From: VXNE01 sp963664635
GTDB taxonomy: Bacteria > Pseudomonadota > Gammaproteobacteria > Pseudomonadales > Azotimanducaceae
DNA: 64,000 bases
Assembly (NCBI GenBank): GCA_963664635.1
Contig: OY761542.1
Span: 3,100,001-3,164,000 of the forward strand
Direction: 5' to 3'
The position numbers and the translations under genes were made by a program. Positions 52,976-61,562 of the stretch are shown piece by piece; position 1 is the first letter of the stretch, and each line of letters opens with the position of its first letter. The notes beneath the pieces are model-generated. The model saw only the letters and a program-made list of their open reading frames with translations, did not search any database and was not told the DNA's origin.

Positions 52976-53911
52976 TCAGGCGCCGGACAGGTCCGCCGTC
53001 GCCTGCAGGAGGCTGTCGGCCACGCGTCGGCCGGCGACGTCTCCCGAGGCCGCGAAGCCCCCGACCGCGCGCCGGTCCGCGAACACGACGATGTGCGAGA
53101 GCCCGTCCGGACCCGCGACGACCCTGGGTTGCGTACCGGGCGCCGTCACCCAGGCGTCGCCCAGCGCGCGGGGCGACCCCTCGACCTGGCAGGACCCGGC
53201 CACGACCGCGTGGAACACCTCGGTGTCCACCGTTCCCGCCGGACAGGCCGGGGCGCCCGGTTCGCAGCGGAGCAGGGCCAGCACCGGCCCGGCCGTCACC
53301 TCGCCGAGCAGTGACGTCGCGAGCCGCACGCCGGGTGCGGCTTCCGGCCACGAGTCGGACTCCTCGAACCCCGTGTCCAGGTGGCCGAATTGCGTCTGGC
53401 CAAGGTTCGTCCGTATGGCCGGCGCCCCCGGACACGGGTCGCACAGCGCGAAGCCGTACGCGTCCGCGAACGCCCGCGCTCCCTGGTCCGCCCCCTCCTG
53501 AAACGGATGATCGCGCTCGACGAACCGGATCGGAGAGCCGCGGCGGTCCGCGAACATGATGATCCCGAACCCGCCCTCGGGGCCCCAGGCCAGGTTGTCC
53601 CCGGCATAGGGAACGCCGCCGTCCTGGAACCGGAACTGGCCGGGACCGTATGCGTAGGTGCCCATGTTCGTGGTGCCCTGGATCGTGATCCGCCAGTTGT
53701 CGGACGCATGTCCGTGGGCCGGGGCGCGCGGCATCTCCTCCGGCTCCGGGGGTCTGCTCGTGAGCTCGATCAGGGGCCCGCACTCCGGGTCGCCGAGCAG
53801 GAGCGCCAGGTCCTTGCCGTTGGAGAAGTCGACCCACGCCTCCGCTTCGCGGAACGAGAACCAGGTCGTTGGCTCCTGCGCCCAGGCGCCTTCTTTACCG
53901 ATCACCGTCAT
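52976..53911 (-). CDS. unknown protein with internal repeat, possible bicupin, 311 aa
   Basis: I do not recognise the family. The protein contains a repeated pattern: WRITIQGTTNMGTYAYGPGQ to FGIIMFADRRG (about 73-125) and HAVVAGSCQVEG to SHIVVFADRRA (about 230-282), with the same F-A-D-R-R end. This suggests two small beta-barrels such as a bicupin. A Cys pair motif CDPCPG lies between. No signal peptide. It overlaps the end of the YghU-like GST by 17 bases and precedes the other GST, so it is part of the same operon and may bind the common substrate (inference). Confidence 0.6.
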   Translation of the reverse strand: MTVIGKEGAWAQEPTTWFSFREAEAWVDFSNGKDLALLLGDPECGPLIELTSRPPEPEEMPRAPAHGHASDNWRITIQGTTNMGTYAYGPGQFRFQDGGVPYAGDNLAWGPEGGFGIIMFADRRGSPIRFVERDHPFQEGADQGARAFADAYGFALCDPCPGAPAIRTNLGQTQFGHLDTGFEESDSWPEAAPGVRLATSLLGEVTAGPVLALLRCEPGAPACPAGTVDTEVFHAVVAGSCQVEGSPRALGDAWVTAPGTQPRVVAGPDGLSHIVVFADRRAVGGFAASGDVAGRRVADSLLQATADLSGA

Positions 53912-54785
53912 CTGTCGATCTCCCGAGCTTGTCGCGGGTCCTGGTTTCGAAATCCGAGGCGTCGTGACGTTCTATGAGCTGGTCCTCCGGCCCGCCGAAG
54001 ACGCCGTTGACCATGCGGCCGCGCCGGACCGTCTCGCGCGACCCGATCAGGCCCGCCCAGCGCCCCAGGTGTTCGTAGGTGTGGGCCTCAAGGAACTCGG
54101 CCGACTGGTAGGCCTCGTTGCTGACGACGGCGCCGTACCAGGGCCAGATCGCCATGTCCGCAATCGTGTACGTGTCGCCGATCATGTACTCGCGCTCGGC
54201 GAGGTTGCGGTCGAGCACGTCGAGCTGGCGTTTCACTTCCATGGCGAAGCGATCGATCGCGTACTCGATCTTGACCGGGGCGTAGGCGTAGAAGTGCCCG
54301 AAGCCGCCGCCCAGGAACGGCGTGGACGCCATCTGCCAGAAGACCCAGTTGAGGCACTCGATGCGGGCGCGGGGCTCGGTCGGCAGGAACGCGCCGAACT
54401 TCTCGGCGAGATAGAACAGGATCGCGCCGGACTCGAACACCCGGATCGGCGGGTCGATGGAGTGGTCCAGGAGGGCCGGGATCTTCGAGTTCGGGTTGGC
54501 GTCCACGAAGCCGCTCGAGAACTGGGCGCCCTCCATGATGTTGACGAGCCACGCATCGTACTCCGCCCCCGCGTGGCCGAGCGCGAGCAGTTCCTCGAGG
54601 AGGACCGTGACCTTCACGCCGTTCGGCGTCCCGAGGGAATAAAGCTGGAGCGGATGCTTGCCCACCGGGAGCGCCTTGTCGTGGGTGGGGCCCGCGATCG
54701 GTCGGTTGATACTCGCGAAGGCCCCACCGCTCTCCCTGTCCCACTTCCAGACCTTCGGTGGCGTGTACTCGGGCGTGGCGCTCAT
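53895..54785 (-). CDS. YghU-type glutathione S-transferase / disulfide-bond reductase, 296 aa
   Basis: The full-length N-terminal extension (PKVWKWDRESGGAFASINRP) is the hallmark of the YghU/YfcG subgroup; then LYSLGTPNGVKVTVLLEEL, NPNSKIPALLDHS and RVFESGAILFYLAEKFG form the GSH site. The C-domain includes YMIGDTYTIADMAIWPWYG. These enzymes bind glutathione disulfide and reduce organic disulfides rather than conjugate. It lies between PhyH (54888) and the unknown double-repeat protein, overlapping the latter. Confidence 0.9.
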   Translation of the reverse strand: MSATPEYTPPKVWKWDRESGGAFASINRPIAGPTHDKALPVGKHPLQLYSLGTPNGVKVTVLLEELLALGHAGAEYDAWLVNIMEGAQFSSGFVDANPNSKIPALLDHSIDPPIRVFESGAILFYLAEKFGAFLPTEPRARIECLNWVFWQMASTPFLGGGFGHFYAYAPVKIEYAIDRFAMEVKRQLDVLDRNLAEREYMIGDTYTIADMAIWPWYGAVVSNEAYQSAEFLEAHTYEHLGRWAGLIGSRETVRRGRMVNGVFGGPEDQLIERHDASDFETRTRDKLGRSTDDGDR

Positions 54786-54852
54786 CGTCTCTCCGTTGCG
54801 TGTCCGTGCCGTGGGTGTCCCTGGCGGGGAGTCCCTGCCGAAACCGGGAAGC

Positions 54853-54890
54853 GGGCGACCGCGCGGGTCGCCCCTACGCGTGCCGCCCTA
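54853..54890. repeat. hairpin and CCCTA stop-codon repeat
   Basis: GGGCGACC/GGTCGCCC stem (54853-54874), followed by a second C-rich run GCCGCCCTA that contains the stop of the PhyH gene. A degenerate GTGGGTGTCCCTGG copy of the dispersed core lies 40 bases left at 54811. Confidence 0.6.
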
Positions 54891-55730
54891 CCGTTTGGCG
54901 TTGTTCTGCGTCGGTATGCCGAGGGCCGGATCGAACCCGCCGGCGCTGTACAGGAAGTCCTCGCGACCGAGGAGCTGCGACATCCGCTTGCCGTAGCGCT
55001 CGATCAGCTCGTCGGCATGGGCGCTGTAGTCTTCGACAGGCCGCATCATCAGTCGCGTGTACGCGATGTGGCAGACGACCCGCTCGCCTTCGGTCTGGCG
55101 GGGCCAGTTCGCGTGCCAGATGTTGCCGTCCCAAATCGCGACCGAATTCGGGGGCGCCTCGATGGCGATGGCGCCAGCCTTGGCCGCGGTTTCCTCCGCG
55201 TTGGGATGCCGCCGCAGGTTGCCGCTGCCCGGGATCACCAGGGTGGCGCCGCTCTCCTTGTCGTAGCCGTCGGGCGTCCAGCACGCGGTCAGCAACGTGT
55301 TGTGCGCCGGAAACGGTGCGGGCAGCCAACTGCTGTCCGCGTGGAGCTGGATGGCGGCCGACCCCTTCGGCATGATGCTGGAAGCGATCTGGGTGATCAG
55401 GAAGCCGCGCCCGACCGAGAACTCGGCGATGGCCATGATGCTGGGGTTCAGCGCGGCTTCGGCGAACACCGCGTCCTTCGTGAGCAGCAGGTTGTTGCCA
55501 CGAACCGCGCCCTCCGGTTCGGGAGACAGCTCCCGGATCTTGTCGCGCAATCGCTGGTTGAACTCTTCCGGCGCCGCGTTCTCGACGACCGTGTAGCCCT
55601 CCATCGCCAGTTGCCGGCAGTTTTCCCTGAGCCCCAGTTCGTCGATCACCGGCGCCAGCTCGTCGGATATGGCGTCCGGTGGCAGCGTGTCGTAGATGAT
55701 CTCGGGCGTTTCGGCTGCTGCTTCGCTCAT
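54888..55730 (-). CDS. phytanoyl-CoA dioxygenase (PhyH) family protein, 280 aa
   Basis: Fe/2-oxoglutarate oxygenase: H130-x-D132 (IQLHADSSWL), H206 (GNIWHANW) and R211 downstream. It is a close relative of the PhyH at 51316 (LRENCRQLAMEGYTVVENAA, LVIPGSGNLRRHPNAEET), but CPAGS is replaced by APPNSV. It is co-directional with the deacylase, 30 bases downstream of it, so it should share its transcript and act in the same pathway. Confidence 0.9.
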   Translation of the reverse strand: MSEAAAETPEIIYDTLPPDAISDELAPVIDELGLRENCRQLAMEGYTVVENAAPEEFNQRLRDKIRELSPEPEGAVRGNNLLLTKDAVFAEAALNPSIMAIAEFSVGRGFLITQIASSIMPKGSAAIQLHADSSWLPAPFPAHNTLLTACWTPDGYDKESGATLVIPGSGNLRRHPNAEETAAKAGAIAIEAPPNSVAIWDGNIWHANWPRQTEGERVVCHIAYTRLMMRPVEDYSAHADELIERYGKRMSQLLGREDFLYSAGGFDPALGIPTQNNAKR

Positions 55731-55760
55731 GAAGTCTCCACTTGGTTCGTGTCTTTCCGG

Positions 55761-57500
55761 CTATGTAGTGAGCCCGTGACGCAGCAGGGTTCCGGGGGTC
55801 TCGCCCGTGCACTCGCCGTCCTCGAAGGTCACCCCCCCGTTGACGATGATCTGGCGGTAGCCCTCGGCCTTCTGGGCGAGGCGCCAGTCGTCGGCCGGGA
55901 AGTCGTGGATCCGCTCCCGGGGCAGCACGCGCAGCGCGTCGTAGTCGTAGACCAGGATGTCCGCGGGGGCGCCTTCGCGCAGGAAGCCGCGGTCGGTAAA
56001 CCCGGCCGCCATGGCCGAGTAGCCGGAGAGCCGCCAGTGCGCCTGTTCGAGGTCCATCAGCCCGTGCTCCCGCACCAGGCGGCTGATGAAGTCGGTGGGG
56101 TAGCAGCCGAGGGTCAGGAACTTCATGTGGGCGCCGCCGTCCGAGATGCCCGGCAGCACGAACGGCGCATTGATGACCTCGCGCATGGCCTCCGGGTCGT
56201 TTCTCGGGAACTCCCGGAAGAACACCGTCCGCAAGTCCTCGGAGACCGCGAGGTCGAGCATGGCGTCGATGGGGTGCTTGTTCTCGCGGTCCGCCACCTC
56301 GCCCACGGTGTAGCCCTCCAGCGCGCGCCCCGCGTCCGTCCTGCCTTCCGCGATCCGCATGTCGGGGATGGCCAGGAAGAGCCCCCCGGAGCCGGCCTTG
56401 GTGGCAGCCACCGGATCGACCTTCCGCAATTCCGTGTACTTGTCGAACTCGTCGCGGATGGCCTGGCGCAGCTCCGGGTCGTTCATCTTCCCCACGCGCT
56501 CGGCCACGCTGCCCAGGGTGACCGCGCGCCACGAGGGGATCGCGTCGAACAGGTTCCAATCGTCGAGGGAGAACTGCTCGTCCATGTCGCAGGTGACCGC
56601 GTGCCCGAAGATGCGCTTGCCCTGCACGTTGCTCTCCTCCAGCCAGTTCAGGCGATCCTTGTACGACCCGTAGGTGTTGCCGTGCTGATCGCTCTGCAGC
56701 ACCAGCGCGTTCCAGATGACCGGCCGGCCACTGACCTCGGCGACCCTCTCGAAGAGTTCGAGCTCCGCCCCGATCATCTGGACGACGCCCCGCCCCTTCT
56801 CCCGCAGCACGCCCGCGAACGCGAGCAGGTCCTCAGGCGCCATCACGTCCGTGATCATGGGGGTGCCGTCGTAGTCGCGCTGCACGCTGTTCTCGCCCAG
56901 GATCTGCGCGGAGAACCCGCAGGCGCCCGCATCCATCGCCTCGCCGAGGATCGCGCACATCCGCTGCCGTTCATCGGCGGTCGCGGGGCGCCCCTTGGCG
57001 TCCTGGCCCATCACCGAGGTCATGACCGGGGCGATGCCCATGTACGCCAGCACGTTCACGCCCTTGGGCGTGCGCTCGATGCTGCCGAGAAACTCCGGGA
57101 AGGTGACCCAGTCCCAGGGCATGCCGGCGGCCATCGTGGTGGCCCGCACGGCTTCGTTGCGCTCGAGGGTGAGCATCGCGCGCTCGCGGTGCTCCGGCGC
57201 GACCGGCGCGAAGCCGAAGCCGCAGTTGCCGATCACCACCGAGGTCACGCCATGCCAGCCGGACATCGTGCAGTATGGGTCCCAGAAGATTTGCGAGTCG
57301 AAGTGCGTATGCAGGTCTATGAAGCCCGGCGCGACGATCAGGTCTTTCGCGTCGATGACGCGTTTCGCGTCCGCTTCGGACAGCCCGCCGCCGATCTGGG
57401 CGATGCGGCCATCGGCGACCGCGACGTCACCCGTGAAGCGCGGCGTGCGCTGGCCGTCGATGATGGTTCCGCCTTTGAGCAGCAGGTCGTACCTGGGCAT
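55761..57500 (-). CDS. N-acyl-D-amino-acid deacylase / D-aminoacylase-type amidohydrolase, 579 aa
   Basis: Second copy of the amidohydrolase seen at 7495: MPRYDLLLKGGTIIDGQRTP, APGFIDLHTHFDSQIFW, GNCGFGFAPVAPEHRER and ISDGGAHMKFLTL are conserved between them. It is a cytosolic metal-dependent deacylase of N-acylated amines. Lacks a signal peptide. It is followed by PhyH at 30 bases and preceded by TBDR copy D, fitting an uptake, deacylation and oxidation route. Confidence 0.9.
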   Translation of the reverse strand: MPRYDLLLKGGTIIDGQRTPRFTGDVAVADGRIAQIGGGLSEADAKRVIDAKDLIVAPGFIDLHTHFDSQIFWDPYCTMSGWHGVTSVVIGNCGFGFAPVAPEHRERAMLTLERNEAVRATTMAAGMPWDWVTFPEFLGSIERTPKGVNVLAYMGIAPVMTSVMGQDAKGRPATADERQRMCAILGEAMDAGACGFSAQILGENSVQRDYDGTPMITDVMAPEDLLAFAGVLREKGRGVVQMIGAELELFERVAEVSGRPVIWNALVLQSDQHGNTYGSYKDRLNWLEESNVQGKRIFGHAVTCDMDEQFSLDDWNLFDAIPSWRAVTLGSVAERVGKMNDPELRQAIRDEFDKYTELRKVDPVAATKAGSGGLFLAIPDMRIAEGRTDAGRALEGYTVGEVADRENKHPIDAMLDLAVSEDLRTVFFREFPRNDPEAMREVINAPFVLPGISDGGAHMKFLTLGCYPTDFISRLVREHGLMDLEQAHWRLSGYSAMAAGFTDRGFLREGAPADILVYDYDALRVLPRERIHDFPADDWRLAQKAEGYRQIIVNGGVTFEDGECTGETPGTLLRHGLTT

Positions 57501-57690
57501 CAGATCCTCCCGAAAACGTGCGAGAAAACGCGATAGCTGGATAGCATAGGGGGGTCCGCAGGGTCAAGATTCCATGCCGCCTTTTATGCCCCCCTGGTCA
57601 TGCATGAATCCGCCACCGGGCGCCTTGGGAGCCCGGTGAACTCGATACGGGAGGGGACCGACAAGCCCCCCCTCGCCCCTCGCCCCTCCC

Positions 57691-60090
57691 CTACATCTGG
57701 TAACCGACTTCCAGGCCGATCTGGCGGGGGTTGTGCCAGTAGAGCGTCGCCAGGAGGTCGCGGCCCCGCAGGATCTCGTCGTTCGCGAGGTTCGTCACGA
57801 AGAGCGCGACACGCCACTTCTGGTCGGCGCTTCGCAAGGTGGCGCGGGCGTTCGTCTTCTCGTAGCTCGGCACCACGACCTGATTCTGCGAGTCCGCGAA
57901 CTGCTTGGCTACCCAGGCGTGATCCAGGTGCAGGTCCAGCATCCAGTCGCCCCCGACGGGAATAGAGTAGTCGAGCGCGATGGACATGCTGTCGCCGGGC
58001 GCGTACCGCAACTCGTTGCCGTCCTCGGCGTTCTGGAAGGGCACGCCGACTTCCGTGACCTCGCTCTCGTTGATGTCGCCGGCAAGCCGAACGCTGAACC
58101 GGTCGGTGACGAAGGCGTTCAGCTCCAGCTCGAACCCGGTGATCTCGGCGCCGCCGCTGTTCGCGTTGTGACTGTCGCCTCCCGGGGCGATGGCGGGGTC
58201 GTTGACGTAGACGAGCATGTCCTTCCAGTCGAGATAGTAGGCCGAAGCCAGGACGGTGGCGCGGCCGCCCCATAGCGTCGCCTTCAGTCCAATCTCGTAG
58301 TTGTCCAGCTTGTCGCCGTCAAAGAACAGGCGGGACAGGGAGTCGGCAATGTTCTGCTCGAGCCCTGCGATGACCGCTGCTCGAGTGGCGTCGTCAAAGG
58401 CCGGGTTGATCCTTGCGCTCTCGATCCCCGGTTCGAAGATGGTGCCGATATAGAAATCGAGGTTGTTGTTGACGTTGCCTGGCCGGAAGCCGGTGGTGTA
58501 GTTGAAATACAGCAGGAGGTCGTCCCGGGGCAGCCAGGACAGCACGAGCTTCGGCGATACGGGGGTATCGTCGGTGCCGGTTCCGGTGTTCGTGAACTCC
58601 TGCTCGAGATTGGAGACCCGCACGCCGAGCGTGATCTCCAGCGTCTCGGTGATGTCCCAACTGGCCTCGCCGAATACTGCGTACTCCTCGAGGAAGTCGG
58701 TGTGGGTGTTGGCGGGCACCATCAGCAGAGGATCGAACACGAGACCGAAAGCTTCGCGACCGGGGTGGTAACCCGCCTTTTGCTGGTTCTGGGTGTGATC
58801 TTCGCTATCCTTCCAGAAGAACCCCGCCGTCCAACGGAGGGTCTTGTCGGCCGGCGACACGAGGCGAAACTCCTGCACCCAGCGCTCACTGTAAAAGCCG
58901 GCTATGTTGCTGATTGCTTGAAGGTTCATACCGTCGCCCGTGAAACTCAGACCGGCGAACGAGAACGCTCCCGGCCATCCGGGACAGGGAATTCCGAAAG
59001 CCACCAGCGCAAGGCAGGCCGGATCGTCCGGATCGGCCAGGGCTGCGCCGCCGTAGTAGTAGTCCAGGGTTCTCGCACCCGTCTCGGAGGACTCGGAAAC
59101 CGAGGGAATCTGCCGGTCGGTAAAGGACGTCAGCGAGTGCAGCATCGCCCAGCCCAGGTCCCATTCGACATCCAGGCTGTAGATGTCGACCGTGTCCTCC
59201 GACTCCGGCTCGAGTCCGGGAATCCGGCCGTGCAGCGCTTCGTAGGCCCGGAAAGTGCCCAGGCCGCCCTGGGTCTCCTGCACGCTGTGATGCACGGTGC
59301 CGGTCACGGTCAACCTGTCGCCTTCGTAGCGCAGGGCCGCACGGACGCCCGTGGTTTCCGCCGTGTTGAAATCCTCTTCGAACGGCTCCAGGTTCTCGAT
59401 GAAGCCGGCCGTTTCGGCTCGCCAGGCCGTCAGCCGCAACGCGGCGCTGTCCGACAGGGGAACGTTGACCATGCCGTCCATCCGGTTGGACATGTCGTCC
59501 GACTCCGCCATGGAGGAGAAGCCGAGGTTGACCGCGGCATCGAACGCGGTCGGGTCGGGCTTCTTGTAGAGATAGCGGATGGTGCCGCCCTGCGAACCCT
59601 CTCCGAACAGGGTGCCCTGCGGCCCCTTCAGCACCTCGACCCGTTCGATGTCGAACAGCGTGCCGCTTACCTGGTTGTCCGGACCCAGTGCGGCGGTCAC
59701 CGGCGTGCCGTCGAGGTACACCCCGATGGTCGCTCCGGTCGGCGCGTAGCCGATGTGTCCGCTCTGGGACGAAACGCCGCGGATCGTGTAGCGGGCCTCC
59801 CCGTTCAGGGCGCCCTGCATGCTCAACCCGGGGATCATCGTGTAGAGATCTTCCATGCTCTGGGCGCCGAGGTCTTCCACGAGCGCGGCGGAGACGGCGC
59901 TGATCGCCTGGGGCGTCTTCATCAGCTCGGTCTCGCGATAGGTCGCCGTGACGATGATCTCTTCGATGAGGCCCCTCTCTTCGGCGCCGCTCTCTTCCGC
60001 GCTCGCCGGCGCACCCACGGCGGTTGCGATGGCGGCGGAAACCGCCAGGGCGACGACAAGCCAAGGGTGCGCGGGAGCAATGCGGAACAT
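57691..60090 (-). CDS. TonB-dependent receptor (copy D), 799 aa
   Basis: A different receptor from copies A-C: signal peptide (PAHPWLVVALAVSAAIATAV to about residue 30), GLIEEIIVTATYRETELMKT as plug start, YTIRGVSSQSGH, GVYLDGTPVTAAL, IERVEVLKGPQGTLFGEGSQ and GGTIRYLYKKPD as plug landmarks. The long barrel ends GLEVGYQM with no terminal Phe. The start at 60090 has GGGAGAG in front; an ATG at 60129 is possible. The plug replaces N-A-S-S-G-A of the others with E-G-S-Q-G-G. Positioned between an MFS carrier and the deacylase on one strand. Confidence 0.93.
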   Translation of the reverse strand: MFRIAPAHPWLVVALAVSAAIATAVGAPASAEESGAEERGLIEEIIVTATYRETELMKTPQAISAVSAALVEDLGAQSMEDLYTMIPGLSMQGALNGEARYTIRGVSSQSGHIGYAPTGATIGVYLDGTPVTAALGPDNQVSGTLFDIERVEVLKGPQGTLFGEGSQGGTIRYLYKKPDPTAFDAAVNLGFSSMAESDDMSNRMDGMVNVPLSDSAALRLTAWRAETAGFIENLEPFEEDFNTAETTGVRAALRYEGDRLTVTGTVHHSVQETQGGLGTFRAYEALHGRIPGLEPESEDTVDIYSLDVEWDLGWAMLHSLTSFTDRQIPSVSESSETGARTLDYYYGGAALADPDDPACLALVAFGIPCPGWPGAFSFAGLSFTGDGMNLQAISNIAGFYSERWVQEFRLVSPADKTLRWTAGFFWKDSEDHTQNQQKAGYHPGREAFGLVFDPLLMVPANTHTDFLEEYAVFGEASWDITETLEITLGVRVSNLEQEFTNTGTGTDDTPVSPKLVLSWLPRDDLLLYFNYTTGFRPGNVNNNLDFYIGTIFEPGIESARINPAFDDATRAAVIAGLEQNIADSLSRLFFDGDKLDNYEIGLKATLWGGRATVLASAYYLDWKDMLVYVNDPAIAPGGDSHNANSGGAEITGFELELNAFVTDRFSVRLAGDINESEVTEVGVPFQNAEDGNELRYAPGDSMSIALDYSIPVGGDWMLDLHLDHAWVAKQFADSQNQVVVPSYEKTNARATLRSADQKWRVALFVTNLANDEILRGRDLLATLYWHNPRQIGLEVGYQM

Positions 60091-60145
60091 GTTCTCTCTC
60101 CCGAGAACTGCGTTGATTGCAGGCTGCACGCGCGGCGCGGTCGTG

Positions 60146-61411
60146 TCAATCGCGAGCTGGAGGGATCTTCAGGGCGCACAGGAACGCGATCGCAAGCACG
60201 GGCCCGGCCATCAGCACCTGCAACGCCAGCTCATAGCTTCCGTGGGTGTCGTACAGGTAGCCCGTCAGGGGCGCGGCCGGGGCGTAGAAGAGGAGAGAAA
60301 GCGGGGTGCACAGGCCCATGATGCGCGTCAGGGACTCCACGCCGAACATCCGGCCGACCGCCAGGGCCATGAGCGGCATCAGTCCGCCAAAGCCCAGGCC
60401 CAGTGTGCCGGCGGCAAGCGAGAGCCCGAGCTGGCCCTGGAGTTCGGCGAACAGCAGCACGGCTGCGAACTGGCAGAGCATCGAAGCGATCAGCAGGCGC
60501 TTGATGGAAAGGTAATCGGCGAGCGTTCCGAACAGGGGCCCGCCGAGCGCCCCCATCAGCGTCATCACCGAGAACACCAGCGCGGCCCGCTCGCCGCTGA
60601 GTCCGGTGTCGGTCGCGTAAGGGATCAGGTGCACCAGCATCGCGACCACCGCGAAGTTGGCCGTCCCGATCGCGCCGACCAGCAGCCAGACCTTGGGCGA
60701 CCGCACTGCCCGCCGGATCGTCCAGGTCTCGCCTGATTCCGCCTCCGGGGTGCGCGGGGTGTCCGGGTCACCGTCGGGAAGCTGGCCGCGGTCCTCCGGA
60801 CGGTCCAGCACGAAGAACCAGATCACGGGCAGCAGAACGACCGTGGCCACGGCGGCCGCAAGCAGCAGGCTCGCGCTCCAGCCCACCTCGTCGACGAGCA
60901 GGGACAGCAGCACGGGGATCACGACGCCCGAGAGGGTCGGCCCGAGCGTGGCGAGTCCGAGTGCCCGACCGCGCAGTCGGGTGAACCAGTTGGAGACCAG
61001 GGCGATGCACGGCAGAAACAAGGCTGCGGTACCGGCCACGCCGGCCAGGACTCCCAGACCCAGGTATATCGGCCAGAGCGACTGCGCGAAGGCCGCCGTG
61101 GCCAAACCGAGCCCCATGGCGGCCGCACCCGTCAGCATGATCCCTCGAATGGAACGCCTCGCGAGCAGCGAGCCGACCCACGGACTCAGCAGCGCGTTGA
61201 CGGCGAGCTTCACCGTGATGACGGCGCCGAGTTCCGCCCGCCCGACGTTCAGGCTCTCGGCTATCGGTTTGACCAGGACGCCGAAGGCGTTGACCGTGCC
61301 TCCCGCCACGAGGAAACCGACCACGAACGTGGCAGCCACTATCCACCAGCCGTAGAAGGCGCCGCCGCCGACGGGCGGCCGCGGGCGGCCCTTCGTGGCG
61401 GGCGCGTTCAT
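60146..61411 (-). CDS. MFS transporter, 421 aa
   Basis: Twelve-helix carrier with the N-terminal pattern GAFYGWWIVAATFVVGFLVA and the loop SPWVGSLLARRSIRGIML after helix 2, resembling the oxalate/formate and monocarboxylate exchanger group. The central loop (LDRPEDRGQLPDGDPDTPRT, about 200-220) is acidic. It belongs to the same directional set as the TBDR (55 bases downstream) and could move the intermediate across the inner membrane. Confidence 0.88.
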   Translation of the reverse strand: MNAPATKGRPRPPVGGGAFYGWWIVAATFVVGFLVAGGTVNAFGVLVKPIAESLNVGRAELGAVITVKLAVNALLSPWVGSLLARRSIRGIMLTGAAAMGLGLATAAFAQSLWPIYLGLGVLAGVAGTAALFLPCIALVSNWFTRLRGRALGLATLGPTLSGVVIPVLLSLLVDEVGWSASLLLAAAVATVVLLPVIWFFVLDRPEDRGQLPDGDPDTPRTPEAESGETWTIRRAVRSPKVWLLVGAIGTANFAVVAMLVHLIPYATDTGLSGERAALVFSVMTLMGALGGPLFGTLADYLSIKRLLIASMLCQFAAVLLFAELQGQLGLSLAAGTLGLGFGGLMPLMALAVGRMFGVESLTRIMGLCTPLSLLFYAPAAPLTGYLYDTHGSYELALQVLMAGPVLAIAFLCALKIPPARD

Positions 61412-61512
61412 GCCGGGGCGCCTGGAATCCTTGAGCAGCGTTGAAGCTCACGGTCAGGTTGCATTTGCCCGCAGCCTCTCCAAGTTGCGCAGCAACTTGA
61501 TCGCGTCGCCGC

Positions 61513-61562
61513 AGGAGTTTCGCGCCAGCGAAACTCCCAACGCGACCGTCAGGTCGCGCCTA
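61513..61562. repeat. REP-like double hairpin ending in a stop codon
   Basis: GGAGTTTCGC-GCCA-GCGAAACTCC then GCGACC-GTCA-GGTCGC, ending CCTAG whose CTA is the stop (minus strand) of the CoA-transferase gene. This is the cleanest copy of the window's main palindrome family. Confidence 0.85.
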
